DNA from: Puccinia triticina
Taxonomy: Eukaryota; Basidiomycota; Pucciniomycetes; Pucciniales; Pucciniaceae
Assembly: GCF_026914185.1 (NCBI RefSeq)
Contig: NC_070571.1
Location: forward strand, 1 to 64,000
Direction: 5' to 3'
DNA: 64,000 nucleotides
Made by a program: the position numbers and the translations under genes. The notes below the pieces were generated by a model. It searched no databases, had not been told where the DNA came from, and worked only from the letters and a program-made list of their open reading frames with translations. The stretch's first letter is position 1; each line of letters opens with the position of its first letter. This document shows, piece after piece, positions 11,530-23,286 of this stretch.

Positions 11530-12216
11530 TGTAGAATCTCAGTCTCCGCTCGAACCAGATCACCGAACTGCCGTCCGAGATTGGCAATCTGCGGAGCTTG
11601 AGGGTCCTCAAGCTGGCGTACAACCGGCTCGAGTTCCTACCCGCCTCGACCCTCCAACTTGTTGATTGCAAGCTGCTCCTGAACGGAAATCCCTGGCTCA
11701 AGCCCCCCTCTCGTCGCCACCTCTTTTATCCCGAACATGATGATCATGGCGGACGACCGCCAGTTCCAATGGTTCTCGCAGTCCCGGGGCGTGTGTTACT
11801 TCGCCCCGCCCGCCAGGACGCTTGTCCCAGTCGATGATAAATTGCCGTCTCCGCTGCCCAGCTTGCTCAAAACCTGTATCCGGAAGATGTGCATAACCAA
11901 GGATCTCGAGGGCGAAGAGGAGAGCCTGATTGGGGACGAAGACGGCCTCTAAAACGCCCACTTCTCCAGGCCGTCTTTGCCCACTCATGACTCCCACACC
12001 CCTCGCCATCAGGCTCCGGATCCGGCAGCGCTCCTGCCCGTCCAGCTCCAGAAGATCCTCGCAGACCCGGGCGCATACTCCTATTGCTGCGACTTGTGCA
12101 TCTCCAGATGGGCCTTGAAGCCCGGTGCGCTTCCCCAGACCCAGCCCCATCCAAGACACGCTTTCCAGTTCAGAGCCATCAACCAACACGCCGGCCTCGT
12201 GCCCCTCAATAAGTGA
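11530..12216 (+). pseudogene. Leucine-rich-repeat protein remnant with C-terminal Cys motif
   Basis: 11,545-11,700 encodes typical LRR text (NQITELPSEIGNLRSLRVLK, then LAYNRLEFLPAS, NGNPWL). The frame then shifts: 11,845-11,952 encodes KLPSPLPSLLKTCIRK plus an acidic stretch. After a TAA, the same frame at about 12,020-12,200 encodes LPVQLQKILADPGAYSYCCD with a CxxC and a basic end. LRR followed by a helix and then a CxxC motif is the order seen in a family of fungal LRR proteins. No GT-AG intron joins the pieces, so a decayed or captured gene fragment is likely. It lies between repeats. Confidence 0.5.
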
Positions 12217-12480
12217 ATTGTCTTGAACCATGCTGCTACCCTTTTCCAGCCATCAAACCGCTTGCTTTATCTCCGCACCAGCCAATCTCTGCATTGGATG
12301 GAGCAAGCAACATAGCTGTTGAGGATATTTGTGGAGCTAAAGATGTTGCTGATCATTTTTGAGCCCGCTCACGCAGCGCAAAACAACCAGGGCGGACTTA
12401 ACCCACCTTCATCTTTCTTCAATCCTTTCAAAGTTTGATTGTTGGTGATTACGGCGCCTTCGGCATCACTCTCAATGCTC

Positions 12481-12800
12481 TCATGAGCGGAAGACCTGCG
12501 GATTGGGCCAATGCTTACTCAAAACCCTCACGACACTCGTGAGTCCAGAGCTTGGAATTGAAAGGCCAGGCCAATTGATCTTAGAGCACTGTTTCTTCGC
12601 GCAAATGTTGTCCAATTTTAGACGGGGGTGGCCGAGCCCCCTCTCCAGGTACGCATGCTCATCTTCATTAGTAAAAAAACCCATCTTGAACTGACATTGG
12701 ATCAAATTGTCAGGTGTATGTGTGCCAGAGAGGCCTTGCAACCAGATGCACTGGCAGAGGTCTCTCCGGCCCCAAAGCATGTGCTCCCATCTTGAGTAGT
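12481..12800 (-). pseudogene. Unidentified coding fragment
   Basis: A 100-aa stretch on the minus strand with protein-like composition (YSRWEHMLWGRRDLCQCIWL, then GFFTNEDEHAYLERGLG). It has no start and no clear exon borders. Not recognised. It may be an exon of a decayed gene. Confidence is low because only composition supports it. Confidence 0.3.
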
Positions 12801-13499
12801 CTACCACAAACGGTCGGTGCCGTTGGCTTGTTGCTTGGTGGGCTTGTATGCATTCTTGAACTATAGATGATCATAACTGGAAAATAATTACAAATCTGAT
12901 CAAACATTATCTTATGAACCTCAAACAGTATACACTTTTAACAACCAATTTTGAACAGCTAAACCCTTGATATCTTTCTAAACAAAATGTTGATTGTTTC
13001 CTTTCAGGTATATACTTGTCTTGTGAATCTTTGATTGATTTTCTGTGATTTGTAGTGTTGATCAATTAGCCATTTGATCCATTTTTTATTTTTCCTCTTT
13101 TTGGGTGTGACTTTTGCTCATTTCAAATTACGAAAAATTCACTTTTTCCAGCCAAGTTTGGATATTTTTAGTCAATTTTCTCTAAAAACTTTCTGTACTG
13201 CTTAACTCCTGAGCCAAACCAATGAATCATCATGAGCAGATTTGAACTCAACAAAGCCCCTCTCTGCAGTGGGCATGTGATCTTCCCAAGCAAGCCCATG
13301 AAAGCCCTTGGCAGGAGGTAATTGCGCTCTACAACACAGGTCTGTTACATTTACCCATGACTTTAACATATCATAAAATAAAATAAAATAAAATAGTTAG
13401 CTAATTGAAGACTTGAGGGATAAAAGAATACCCTTGACAACAGCAGTTACAGGTTAGTTTCTTCAAATACAGCCTGAAACACATTGTAAGGTATTGTGA

Positions 13500-13870
13500 A
13501 GTACTGTAGAATTGATGATTTTTTTATCTTATGACAGGAGAAGAAATGAATTATAAGTGATGTGCTGCAGGATTAGAAGGAAAATGACTGCTAACATGTA
13601 TGAACAATGTTTTACACACCCAAACAGTCCAAAACTCTCAGTAATTCTTCAATTTTGCATATTATTTGAGCTGTTGAACTATTGGCAATGATGTTTTTTC
13701 ACCAGAGAATGAAATTTAAGGGGTGGGCGGAGGGCTCATTGGGAAAATGACTGCCAACTGGATAAATTCTTGCATAAAAAATCAAATGATATAGGGAAAA
13801 AAATTTCATCAATTGTGCTGATTCAAGAGGTATTATTGATTTTCCAGTGGTTTTGCCAATTGGATACCGG
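13500..13870. repeat. Diverged relative of the 23.3-kb fold-back element
   Basis: Shares words in the same order with the arms of the fold-back element at 23,287-24,704: AGGAAAATGACTGCTAAC, TTACACACCCAAACAGTCC (about 13,612-13,630), TTGGCAATGATG, then GGGAAAATGACTGCCAAC. Ends and target duplication are not definable. Confidence 0.5.
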
Positions 13871-13901
13871 TGCAGCAAGACAACCAGTTTTCTTGAGCTC
13901 C

Positions 13902-13930
13902 GCAGTGGCGCAGCCGCCTTGGCCTCTAGT
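13902..13930 (+). mobile_element. Helitron-like 3' terminus (copy 3)
   Basis: GCAGTGGCGCAGCCGCC hairpin followed by TTGGCCTCTAG and then T. Closest to the consensus. The body would lie to the left. Confidence 0.55.
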
Positions 13931-14078
13931 TTCCATAATTTTAAGCTGCTTGCAACAGTCAAAAAAATGTTTCAGTGGATGCATCCAGGCCAGAAAAAAC
14001 ATGAATATGATGTGCATGTCTGGATACTTGAATGAGTAAATTAAGAAGTAGGGGATGAGCTTCCTGCCAGAATCTGTA

Positions 14079-14486
14079 GGGGCAGGCTAAATGCACTACC
14101 AAATTTTACTACATGTACTCCAAAAGTTTGGTAAATGTTGGAGTGAACAACCTGTGCACTCCAAAAATCTGTAGTGCACAACAAGAAATGGGAGTTCATC
14201 AAATGAGATCCAGAAAAATTGGAAAATAGGAGTGCATTGTGTTGCACTCCATTTCCCAGAGCAAAAAATATGAAACAGAAATTGAAAAATGAGTGCACAA
14301 TAGTGCAATCCAAAATATTGGTAGTGCAACGCTTGTGCACTCCAAAAATTAAAGATTTTTTGGAGTAGCTGTATGTTTACTCCAGTAATTCATGGAGTGA
14401 ACCCTTGTGCCCTCCAAGATTTTTGGAGTACACAGATGTTCACTCCATTTTTGGAGTAAAGTTTGGTAGTGCATTTGTCCTGCCCC
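14079..14486. mobile_element. hAT-type MITE, 408 bp
   Basis: Terminal inverted repeats start GGGGCAGG and share AAATGCACTACCAAA (left 14079-14110, right reverse complement 14486-14455). A perfect 8-bp duplication AATCTGTA flanks it (14071-14078 and 14487-14494), as expected for hAT-type transposition. The interior has no coding capacity and contains repeated inverted words ACTCCAAAAAT/TGGAGT and TGTGCACTCC. Confidence 0.92.
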
Positions 14487-14927
14487 AATCTGTATTAATT
14501 TGATCCCGAGTCTCTTATTTGACAACAGGACATAAGTAAAAAGGGGGGAACTCTTAAATTTCAAGATATAGAAAATTTAACCACAAGAGAGAGAGATAAG
14601 CAAGAGATGTTAGAGGGAAGCCTATTTGGTGGGTACCTTAAAAAAGGGTGAAAATTGCATGTGCATGATAAAACATCGACTGGACTAAATAAAAGGTTAA
14701 ATTTTGATCTCAGAAATTTATAATTAGACATTTGATGGTGGAATAATTGATAAAGGAAGCTTTAGGTCAGCTATGCTGACTCTAAGGATGACAACATGCC
14801 ACACTTGCTATAATGCAAGATAGAATAAGTTTTTAATCTTGAATTCAATAGCTCTTGTGGATGGGCTGGCTCTGATTTATATATCATTGCCAGGGCCTAT
14901 GCCTGTAACTGTGTTTTTTACCCTTCA

Positions 14928-14953
14928 GCGCTGCAGCTGCCTTGGCCTCTAGT
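14928..14953 (+). mobile_element. Helitron-like 3' terminus (copy 4)
   Basis: GCGCTGCAGCTGCC hairpin followed by TTGGCCTCTAG and then T. The hairpin stem differs from the other copies but the 11-base tail is identical. Confidence 0.5.
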
Positions 14954-14988
14954 AAATACTTAATGTAGTATTCAAAGTGGGTTATCTA

Positions 14989-16041
14989 TAGAGATGGCAT
15001 ATGGCACCCGGGTACCTGTGGCGGGTGCGGGTACCCCCCTGTTTTTTCACAAATTCCTCACACCCGCACCTGCACCAAGCACCCGCCATGGGGGGTACCC
15101 GGGTGCAGAGGGGAAGGTACCCAAGTGCCAGGCACAGGTACCCGGGTATCACCTTTGATGGCTGGCTGACCGGTCATTGAGAAGTTTTATCCTCTTCAAT
15201 GGCCGGTTGACAGTTCATCAAGAGGTTTTATCCTCCTTGATGACCGGTCAACCAGTCATCAGAAGGTTGTGTCCCTTTTGATGACCGGTCAGCCGTCCAT
15301 CAAGAGTGGAGCCTCTTTGATGACCAGTTAGCCAGTCATTGAGAGTGGTCAGCTGGTCATCAAGAGTGTAGCTTCTCTAATAACTGGCTGACCGGTAATC
15401 AAGAGGTTTTAGGCTCTTTGATGACTGGCTGAACGGTCATCAAAAGGTTTTATCCTCTTTGATGACCAGCTGAATGGTCATTGAGTTTTATCCTCTTTGA
15501 TGACCGGCTGAACAGTCATCAAGTTTTATCCTCTATGATGACCGGTCAGCCGGTAATCAAGAGGTTGTATCCCTGTTGATGACCAGTCAGTTGGACATCA
15601 AGAGGTTATAATCTTTATGACCAACTGACCGGTCATCAAGATGTTGTAGGCTCTTCAATGACTGGCTGAACAATCATTGAGAGGTTTTATCCTCTCTGAT
15701 GACCGGCTGAACGGTCAGCAAGTTTTATCCTCTTCAATGACCATTCAGCTGTTCATTGATAGGTTGTATCCCTGTTGATGACCAGTCAGTTGGACATCAA
15801 GAGGTTATAATCTTTATGACCAACTGACCGGTCATCAAGATGTTGTAGGCTCTTCAATGACTGGCTGAACAATCATTGAGAGGTTTTATCCTCTCTGATG
15901 ACCGGCTGAACGGTCAGCAAGTTTTATCCTCTTCAATGACCATTCAGCTGTTCATTGATAGGTTGTATCCCTGTTGATGACCAGTCAGTCAGATCCTCTT
16001 TAATGACCAGTCAGTTGGATCCTCTTCAATGACTGGCTGAC
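14989..16041. mobile_element. hAT-like element filled with a hairpin satellite (one end visible)
   Basis: Left end TAGAGATGGCA, followed by GC-rich subterminal words CACCCGGGTACCTGTGGCGG, is very like the end of the autonomous hAT element at 44,782. From about 15,155 the interior is a degenerate tandem array built from GACCGGTCAGCCGGTCATCA-type palindromes separated by AAGAGGTTTTATCCTCTT, itself a hairpin. A 199-bp higher-order unit is repeated (15,571, 15,770 and 15,969 mark the same word). No matching inverted right end is present. Confidence 0.65.
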
Positions 16042-16066
16042 TAGAGATGTCACTTTGCACCCGGGT
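16042..16066. mobile_element. Truncated second hAT-like terminus
   Basis: TAGAGATGTCACTTTGCACC occurs in the same orientation as the end at 14989, then stops after about 25 bp where sequence TGATGTGACTCAGG begins. This suggests a second element cut by the copia remnant that follows. Confidence 0.45.
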
Positions 16067-16397
16067 GATGTGACTCAGGAACTCTAATGTCAGATATGGA
16101 TGGATTCACACTCTCTCCAGCCCGGACACAAGTCCGGGATGCAGAAGATACCGCGACTGCGGCGAGTCTTGGAGTGCTTAGCCTCCTGGGCTACAACACC
16201 CCCCCTCTTGCCATAGACCCGGTATCCCAAACACCACAGAACAATAGACAGAAAACAAAGGAGAAAAAAGAAAAAAGGAGGACTGAAGCAAAAAAGGAAA
16301 ACACGTGCAAAAGGAAACAACTGACATAACCCAGAAAGAAAAAAAATTAAACAGACATAATTTTCTCTCTCAACAACGTGAAACTTTCTGCCAGCAT
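16067..16397 (-). other. Probable remnant of the copia 3' LTR and 3' end
   Basis: Sequence starting TGATGTGACTCAGGAAC lies just beyond the 3' end of the copia coding remnant, in the position of its 3' LTR. No second LTR copy exists in the window for comparison, so the call rests on position only. Confidence 0.35.
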
Positions 16398-17520
16398 TCA
16401 CTTAGTAAAAATATCAGCAAGTTGATCCTTTGTGCTGATCCATTCAAGTGCTGTCTTTTTTTGAAATAACGCCTCATTTGTAATATAAAAATCACGGTCA
16501 GTATGCCTAGTCCGCTTATTTGACGCATCATCTGTAGATACTTTTATTGCTGATTGATTGTCACAGAACAAAAAACCTACAAAATCCCTCTTCAAAACAT
16601 CCCTCAGGAGGTGTCGGACCCACAGTGTCTGGCGCGTCGCCACACCCAGAGCCATATACTCCGCGTGACAGGTCAAAGATGCCACAGATTGCTGGCGCCG
16701 GGACACCCACAGGATTGGGCAGTTGAGGAAAGTGATTAGCACCCCGTATGAGGACCTAGAAAATTTGCCCCCCCACGAGGCGTCTGCAAAGTTCTTAAGA
16801 GTTTTAGCATCACAGGAAGGAAAAAGGGATAAACCTTGCTCTTTGCTCCCTGCCAAATAGTTCACCAGGTGCCTGACTCCTTTCCAGTGTGCGGCACCCG
16901 GTTTGGCCGCAAACCTCGCCAAGTAATTCACAGCAAAGCATATATCTGGCCTCGTGCCCACGGCCAGATAACTGAAAGACCCAATGACCAACAGATACCA
17001 TCCAGAGTCTGCCGGGGCACCGTCTTCGTCCGTTGTTGCATTGAAACCGGCTGGCAGAGGAGTGGTTGCTGTCGTCAATGCGTCCCAGTGCTCAGCAAGA
17101 ATTCCCTGCACTAGTTCCTTCTGAAACAGTTGAAATCCTTGCTTCAATCACGTAACATTGAGGAACACAATTGATTCAAGACTATGGGACCACTTGATTT
17201 TGAGGATCCCTTTCAAGTCTTCTTCCAGTTTCTTCGAGAGGGCTGGACTGGAAGCAGTGACCACACCATTTTCAACATGGAGCCACACAACCCTGGCTTT
17301 GTCCAGATGACGCAGAATATATAGGCCGTTGTCATACTGCAAAGGTGAGTATCCGAATTTGTCCAGGACATTTTTCAAGTTCAGCCACCAGCATCAGGCG
17401 GCTTGACAAGTACTGTAGAGCGCCCTTTTTAGGAGGAGAGCGTCACCCGGCGGCGTTTTCATCCCATCCGGCGGTTTCACCCAAACTTCCTTGTCAATCG
17501 GCGAGTTAAGATATGCCGCT
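16398..17520 (-). pseudogene. Ty1/copia RT-RNase H remnant, 5' truncated
   Basis: One minus-strand frame from about 17520 to 16398 is broken only by TGA codons, at about 17,393-17,395 and at 17,145-17,147. It begins inside the reverse transcriptase (AYLNSPIDKEVWVKPPDG) and continues through the region that should hold the catalytic Asp pair. There the sequence reads WLHVENGVV instead of HVDDG, so the enzyme would be dead. RNase H follows (NFADASWGGK, then CHAEYMALG, CDNQSAI, KRTRHTDRDFYI). Gag, protease, integrase and the N-terminal RT are missing. The 5' break at about 17,520 has no recognisable flank. Confidence 0.88.
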
Positions 17521-17850
17521 GTAGGACTCCAGGGATGGATGGGTAATCAAAGTTCCTTTGAGGGGGAAATAAATTGTATGATAGGTTGAAAAGCTATTAC
17601 AATCTACGGGTGGTTTGAAAGACCTGCCCCTCTAATAGTACTATGCAAATAACCAAGAGTCTTGTAATCAATATTTAAGAAAAAATGTGGCAGATTCCAA
17701 GATAGCTCTTACTTTTATATAGTAATCTCTATCAGACCTAAATATCTAATTCAATGTGTTTTTTTTAGACCGGTTTTAACTAAGGATAACGTGGTTTGTT
17801 ATGGTGAAGTTCCTCTACTTTTGTTGATGTTATAATTTGTACTACTACTT

Positions 17851-17883
<33 letters not shown>

Positions 17884-19090
17884 ATATGCTAATAAGGAGA
17901 ATGGGTTGTTGGTTGGTTGGTTGGTTGTTGGTGGTTGTTGGTTTGTTGTTGTTTGGTTGGTTGGTTGTTGATTGTGGGTTCTACTACTGCACTAACACTC
18001 TACTGACTGACTGACTCTATGCTACTCAAGACTACTACGGCTAAACTACCATATGTGACCAGACCTCTATAGGTTGATGGTGAAAAAGAGAAATTATGGG
18101 GGGGATAAGAGCTTCTTTTATATTGAAGAGTGAGGGATTTTAGCTCCAGGGGGATGTGTTTGGATTATGCTGCAGTGACTCTATTTGTACACCTTATCTG
18201 CCTGCATATATTGCACTGCCTGATGTCATGCGTTGCTATGTACCCAAGCCACCTTCCATATCCTTCAGAATGTGTTGCTATGTAGTTGAACTGGTCATTG
18301 AGGAGGTGTGCCTTGATCCTTGGAGGGGTTGTTGTATTTTTGCAGCTGGAGGTGGTGAGGTAGTGAGGCAGGTAAAAAGTAAGGACTTTGTTGTCTTTTT
18401 TTTTAGTCTGAGGCAGCTGAGATCCTGAATCTTGTGTGAGATACACCAAAATAGGTGAATCTCAGCTTGGTGGGGCATGAGATCCTGGATCTCAGATATT
18501 TCTGAGATTTTTTGCCAGCCAAACATGTCTTTGGGATCTGGGTTGAATCTCAGACCTTGAGATTCTGGATCTTGCAAGAAAACTCAAGATTCACCCGCGT
18601 GTTTGAACCGCCCCTTAGATTTCCAGTCTTTGCTAGCTTCAATATCAACCATCCAGGGTCAACAACCCCATATGTAGACTTGCCCAATATCCATTAACTT
18701 TGATTGCATGACCCTCCATAAATATAAAAAAAATCAATTAAAATGAAACTTTGCATAAAAAAAAGAACGAAAAAAGTCAAGAAGCTCAACACTGCCAGGG
18801 AACATGTCCAAAACATGGAAAACAAAAACTGGTCAGAGGGATCAATGCACAATCAAGCAGCAATGTTCTTCCCTTGAAAATTGGTTGGGGGCATTGTGAG
18901 GGATGAAATTTAAAATGAAGAAAAAGAGAAAAAAAACACCTAAAACTCAGATGCTCACGTGCAAGCTCTGTTGTCTTGAGGATAAGCCTCGCATGCACTT
19001 TGCGCTTGGCTCTCGCCAGCAAGTGCTTGCAAGGCTTTGTTAAGCTAGCACTTTGTAGAGGTCTGGCTACAGAGAAACAGTGGTAACTGT
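17521..19090. other. Intergenic sequence with microsatellites
   Basis: Contains a (CTA)n run at about 17,838-17,882, GGTT/GTTGGTT repeats at about 17,912-17,966, and a patch of repeated GAGATCCTGGATCTCAGAT-type words at 18,418-18,580. The last 300 bases are probably the 3' region of the exchanger gene. No coding evidence was seen. Confidence 0.5.
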
Positions 19091-21739
19091 TTAATTACAC
19101 TTGAGTCCCAGAGAGATGTCGGCAGCACTGGAGGGGTACTAAAGAGGTGAAGTACCGACGTAGTCGGATAAATCAGGCAAGTAGGATTCTATCAGCAACT
19201 CTGTAGCATACAAGGAAATGCTTTGAAACTTACAAAGAAAAAAGCAACGGCCTAGAACACGCAAGATAAATTAGTTCACCGGCGTTCAAGCGAGGGTTAG
19301 GAGATTAACCACTCACCACGATCACATAAACACACATGAGGATGAAACCTTCTATCCAGTTTGCTCGTCCATCTTGTATACTGTGACACAAACAAAACCT
19401 CGTTTAAGAAATAGCAAAACTTAATCAAGCGAGGACAGCAACTGACGTGTAGCTGTTAAAAGAATAAAAGTCAGATCATGTTTGAGCCAGTTCGAAAACC
19501 GCGTAACAAAAAGATGAGTAGCTTACTTGACAATCAATACCGATAGGAATAAAGTGATACTCTCTGAGACATTCAAGCGACGGGTATAATCAGGAAAATA
19601 CCTTCGGAGTAGCTACATGCAAGTAGGACTCACCAAATGGATCAAAAAGCACTAAAAACGCCCGGGCAGGAGAGGGTCATTAAGTACGGCTGGGAGGTGA
19701 GAAAAACACATCTTTGACAGCTCACGTGTCAAGGGTTTGTCCATGATCCAGCCAAGGATGACCAATAATGGAACCACAAAAAGGGCAATTTGGATAGATG
19801 AACCAACGGCAACGGCCATGCTGAAGTTTGAACAAGTACAAAACAGGTTAAGCTAATTAAGATCTGAAGATAGTACACTGAAGTATAAAACTGACGATAG
19901 ATCGAGTTTGTCTTTTACAGAGACAGAAACGGCAGTAAGATGTTCGGCTAGAGTCGAAAGACATGATCAGCGTTCGGATCAGTCGGTTGAGATACCAAAA
20001 GGCGGGAAGGACCAACCTGCATTTCCGACGATAGGTAAAAGGATCAACCCAACCCAAGCCTCCGAAATCACGCCCGTTCGGGTGATGCCATTGATACTAT
20101 CGACAAGCCATTCTGATGTGACACCGACTAAAGCTGTCGATAGCCCGAGGAGAATGATGGCTGAAACCGCGTTGAGGGAAGGAACTTCTTCTTCCTCTTC
20201 ATCTATTGGTTCCGGGTGACTGCTGCCATCGCCAGAGGGCCGGGCCATTGCAAAGGGTTGTTGAGCTCGAACGGAGTTGGATGGTCGTAGAATCTTGTGG
20301 CCTCTCCAGGTCGTGTGGCCCTCATGTTCATTAGAGGATGTTGAAGTTTGGGTGTACAAATGAGCATGAGACCACAGCTGAAACACAAGGTATGCAGCTG
20401 ACAGAGCGTTATGTAACATGGTAGTTGATATTAGTTCGTCGAGATGCAAGATGACTTGTGACGGATGTGAAGACGCAGAGCTGACCATAGATAATCAATA
20501 AGATCACCGAAATCCCCCGACTCATTTTCAAAACGTCTGGCCCCTCCACACTGTCGTTCAGGTTGGAGAAAGCCGCGTGGAATCCAGCAGGGATCAGTAT
20601 TGCAATCACGCTCATGATCAAGAGGGAGGAGTTGAGTTGAGCAGCCGTAATGGAAAACGCTTGTTCGGAGAATCGAACGCCTCTGAGACAAATGAAACAT
20701 GGTGAAATTTGTGTATCAGCTATCGATGCGCCCGGTGCCTGTAGAACTCAAAACAAAGAGTTACCCCGCGAAAAAGCACATCCCCAACACCAACAGCAAG
20801 TTACTTTTTGTAAGGATTTTGAATGTCAGTTATAATCAGTGTTGTGAAAACTCGTGGTGGGAACAAGCTGAAAAACTCATCGGTTGACGAACCTCAGGAT
20901 GGATCCCAATAGCGACGACTGTACCACTACCAATTCACATTTAACTAAAGCCAGGATGGCGACAATTAATTCGACCTGTACATCAAGTTATTGAGTGAGA
21001 GAGAAAACGAAGCTAAAGGTTGGTTAGATTCGACACAAGAAAAACAAGATAGAAACCGGACAGCTTACCGCGTTGCCCAAGGTTGCATTGAGCAGTCCTC
21101 CGAGAGTTTGACTAGAATGAGACGTAGGTAAGTATGATTGGAGAGACGCAGAACTGAGTGGATGGCCGCGAACCCGACCCTCATGGCGATTTCTTCGGTT
21201 CCAAAGCCAAGTAGTTTGGCCAGGGGAATGATGGCCAGCATACACGTGGTGAAAATGGCAGCATCCTGATTAGGGGTAGCGAAGTGAAGGATCCAGGAGA
21301 TTGGAATGAAAACCAGAAGCACATTGAGCCCTGTGGTCATTTCGTGAAAAAAGTCCAGAGTACTTATTCATCAGTTTGTTTGACATAAGGCCGCTAAAGG
21401 CTTGAGGGACGAACAAGATGATCGGACAACGGCGTCAAAAGATTGTTTATAGGTTGGATTCGAGTCGGATAGCTTCTTCTCAGGGGTGAGGAGCGAGACC
21501 CAGGTCTGTTTCCGGATCAGACCAGTGATTGGATTGATATGAGTGTTCGAATGGGAGTTGGGTGGTTGAGCTTGATGGTCGTTGGACTGCGGAAAAGATG
21601 AGGATGAGGCTGATGCAGGTTGAGGGAGTGCAAGCGATTGGTTGTTCTGGTGGGCTGTTTGTTCATCGGTATGTGAGTTGATTTGAACTGAGTCTTTAAG
21701 GAGTGAATCAGGTTCTTCGAGGGCCTTTTCAGATGACAT
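19091..21739 (-). CDS. VCX1: Vacuolar Ca2+/H+ exchanger (CAX family), 15 exons, 530 aa
   Basis: Vacuolar membrane antiporter that exchanges cytosolic Ca2+ for vacuolar H+. Exons (minus): 21739-21385, 21330-21174, 21111-21069, 20975-20893, 20803-20765, 20682-20486, 20397-20017, 19947-19896, 19820-19726, 19651-19634, 19563-19527, 19452-19447, 19380-19317, 19251-19234, 19138-19091. They sum to 1,593 nt with every phase matching. The two CAX repeats are present: LGGLLNATLGNAVELIVAIL near residue 180 and GNAAEHLTAVSVSVKD in the second half, followed by AVAVGSSIQIALFVVPLL. An acidic loop (EPIDEEEEEVP) separates the halves, as in the family. The N-terminal 100 residues are Ser/Gln/Pro-rich and variable. 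Exon 12 is only 6 nt. No stop or frameshift was found, so the gene looks functional. The gene symbol is by family resemblance. Confidence 0.93.
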
Positions 21740-22142
21740 CGAAGCCGAGTGAGTGGGTTGGGGGTTGGTGATAATAAATATGTACTTGGGTTGTCGAGTG
21801 GGTGAGACCTGTGGATACTGATTGACGATGGCAATGTGATAAGAGAAGAAGCGGATAGGAGAAGAGGGTATGTTAATGTATGGGCATTTAATGCTGGCGA
21901 GGGGTGAGTCGAATAATATAAAGCTTTCGAGGTTTTTCCCCTGCCCAGGGTGAAACGTAAGAGCCAGCTGGCAGAAACCCACTCAATAACAGCTTTGAGC
22001 ACCCTCCTGAAGTCCAAAACGCAGCCAAAACCAGCTCGATGTACATACATATATATCTATTTATTTATTTACATAAACCAGTCTATGTACATATTTACAT
22101 ACAGCACATGTTTCGTCTTGCGAATGCGGATCCTTCTTCACT

Positions 22143-22178
22143 TCTCCGGGCCGCGGGCTCGTCCCGCGAGCCCGGAGA
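22143..22178. repeat. GC-rich hairpin upstream of the exchanger gene
   Basis: CTCCGGGC-CGCGGG pairs with CCCGCGAGCCCGGAG around a short loop, about 400 bp upstream of the exchanger start codon. Its role is unknown. It could be a transposon footprint or a regulatory palindrome. Confidence 0.5.
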
Positions 22179-22254
22179 CCTTCCAAATCACAATTACATA
22201 ATTCAAGCTGTCAATGTGAGAATTGGAGTTACATTGCAAAAAGATTATTATCTA

Positions 22255-22705
22255 TTGTGTTTTGAATAATGCTTGGATTTTTTCTCAAATTTTCTGGTTT
22301 CATTATGTACTTAACTTTATTTTAAAATTCACACCAAACTGTAGAAACCACACCCAACTTTAAACCAAAGCTTGAGATACACTTCTGCCCGGGATATCTT
22401 TGTGTAACAACCCAGTGCTTGATCACCCGTTCCATAGTAGCAGAGGGCAACGGCCGATGGTCATGGGCAGTGGATGGTGGGGTCAAGAATGTGCTCTGGT
22501 TCTGAATATGAGCTTGGATTTTCTCTAACCCAACTTCTAGACCCCCTACTGGAGGAAATTGGCTTTGGGGGTGGATTTGGCCTTGGGTCTCATCTGACAT
22601 CTTTCAAGATGCACCTCATGGAGGGGATATGAAAAGTATGGAGTCAACCTTGGTCAACAAAACCAGAAAAATTGAGAAAAAATCCAAGCATTATTCAAAA
22701 CACAA
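22255..22705. mobile_element. Tc1/mariner-type MITE, copy 1 (451 bp)
   Basis: Near-perfect terminal inverted repeats of about 45 bp start TTGTGTTTTGAATAATGC, flanked by TA on each side (22253-22254, 22706-22707). The interior is non-coding and is shared with 58,341-58,830, including the words ACTGGAGGA and GGGGGTGGATTTGGCCTTGG. Confidence 0.88.
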
Positions 22706-22707
22706 TA

Positions 22708-23278
22708 TATTGACTAAGAAAGATACACGTATTGACGCATAAAAGCTAACTGTCAGCTCCGGCCTCTTTGGTGACATGGAGTTGATGAGTTTTGGATTAC
22801 GCGCTGTAGCGGCTTAGGCAGCAGCCAGCAAAAACAGGGCGGCACTATAGCTATAAAAGCCAGTGGGAATAAACCACACCTTGACAATGGATAGCGGAGG
22901 GGCTAGCTCCCTTACAAAGTAAGGAGACGCGGCAAATTATCAAGCCAGGCGCCGTAGCTTTATAAGGGATGAGTGTCTTATCTTCTAGAGTACAGGTGTT
23001 ATAACACCCACCTGTACCTAGGAAAAATACAAGAAGGAGATTGAGGCTGTAAAAGAAGAAAAGTTAGTTGATTATTATAAAACCCCACTCACTAAGTTTC
23101 TAGTAAGGTGCACGGGTTTGTATGGTAATAATCTTGGGGGAAAGATCTCTCCAGAGGAAAGATCCCCCCCTTTTATATTACAGGGACCTGATCCTCTTTA
23201 AAGTCAAGGCCCCAGAGGGATCCTTAACTCCAAGGAGGGGGAAGAGGTCCACGGAATTCAGAGGAGGAATTACATGAA
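22708..23278. other. Intergenic stretch, no gene seen
   Basis: Mixed sequence with a hairpin TACAGGTGTTATAACACCCACCTGTA-like at about 22,991-23,016. No coding or defined element. Confidence 0.5.
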
Positions 23279-23286
23279 TAATTATG

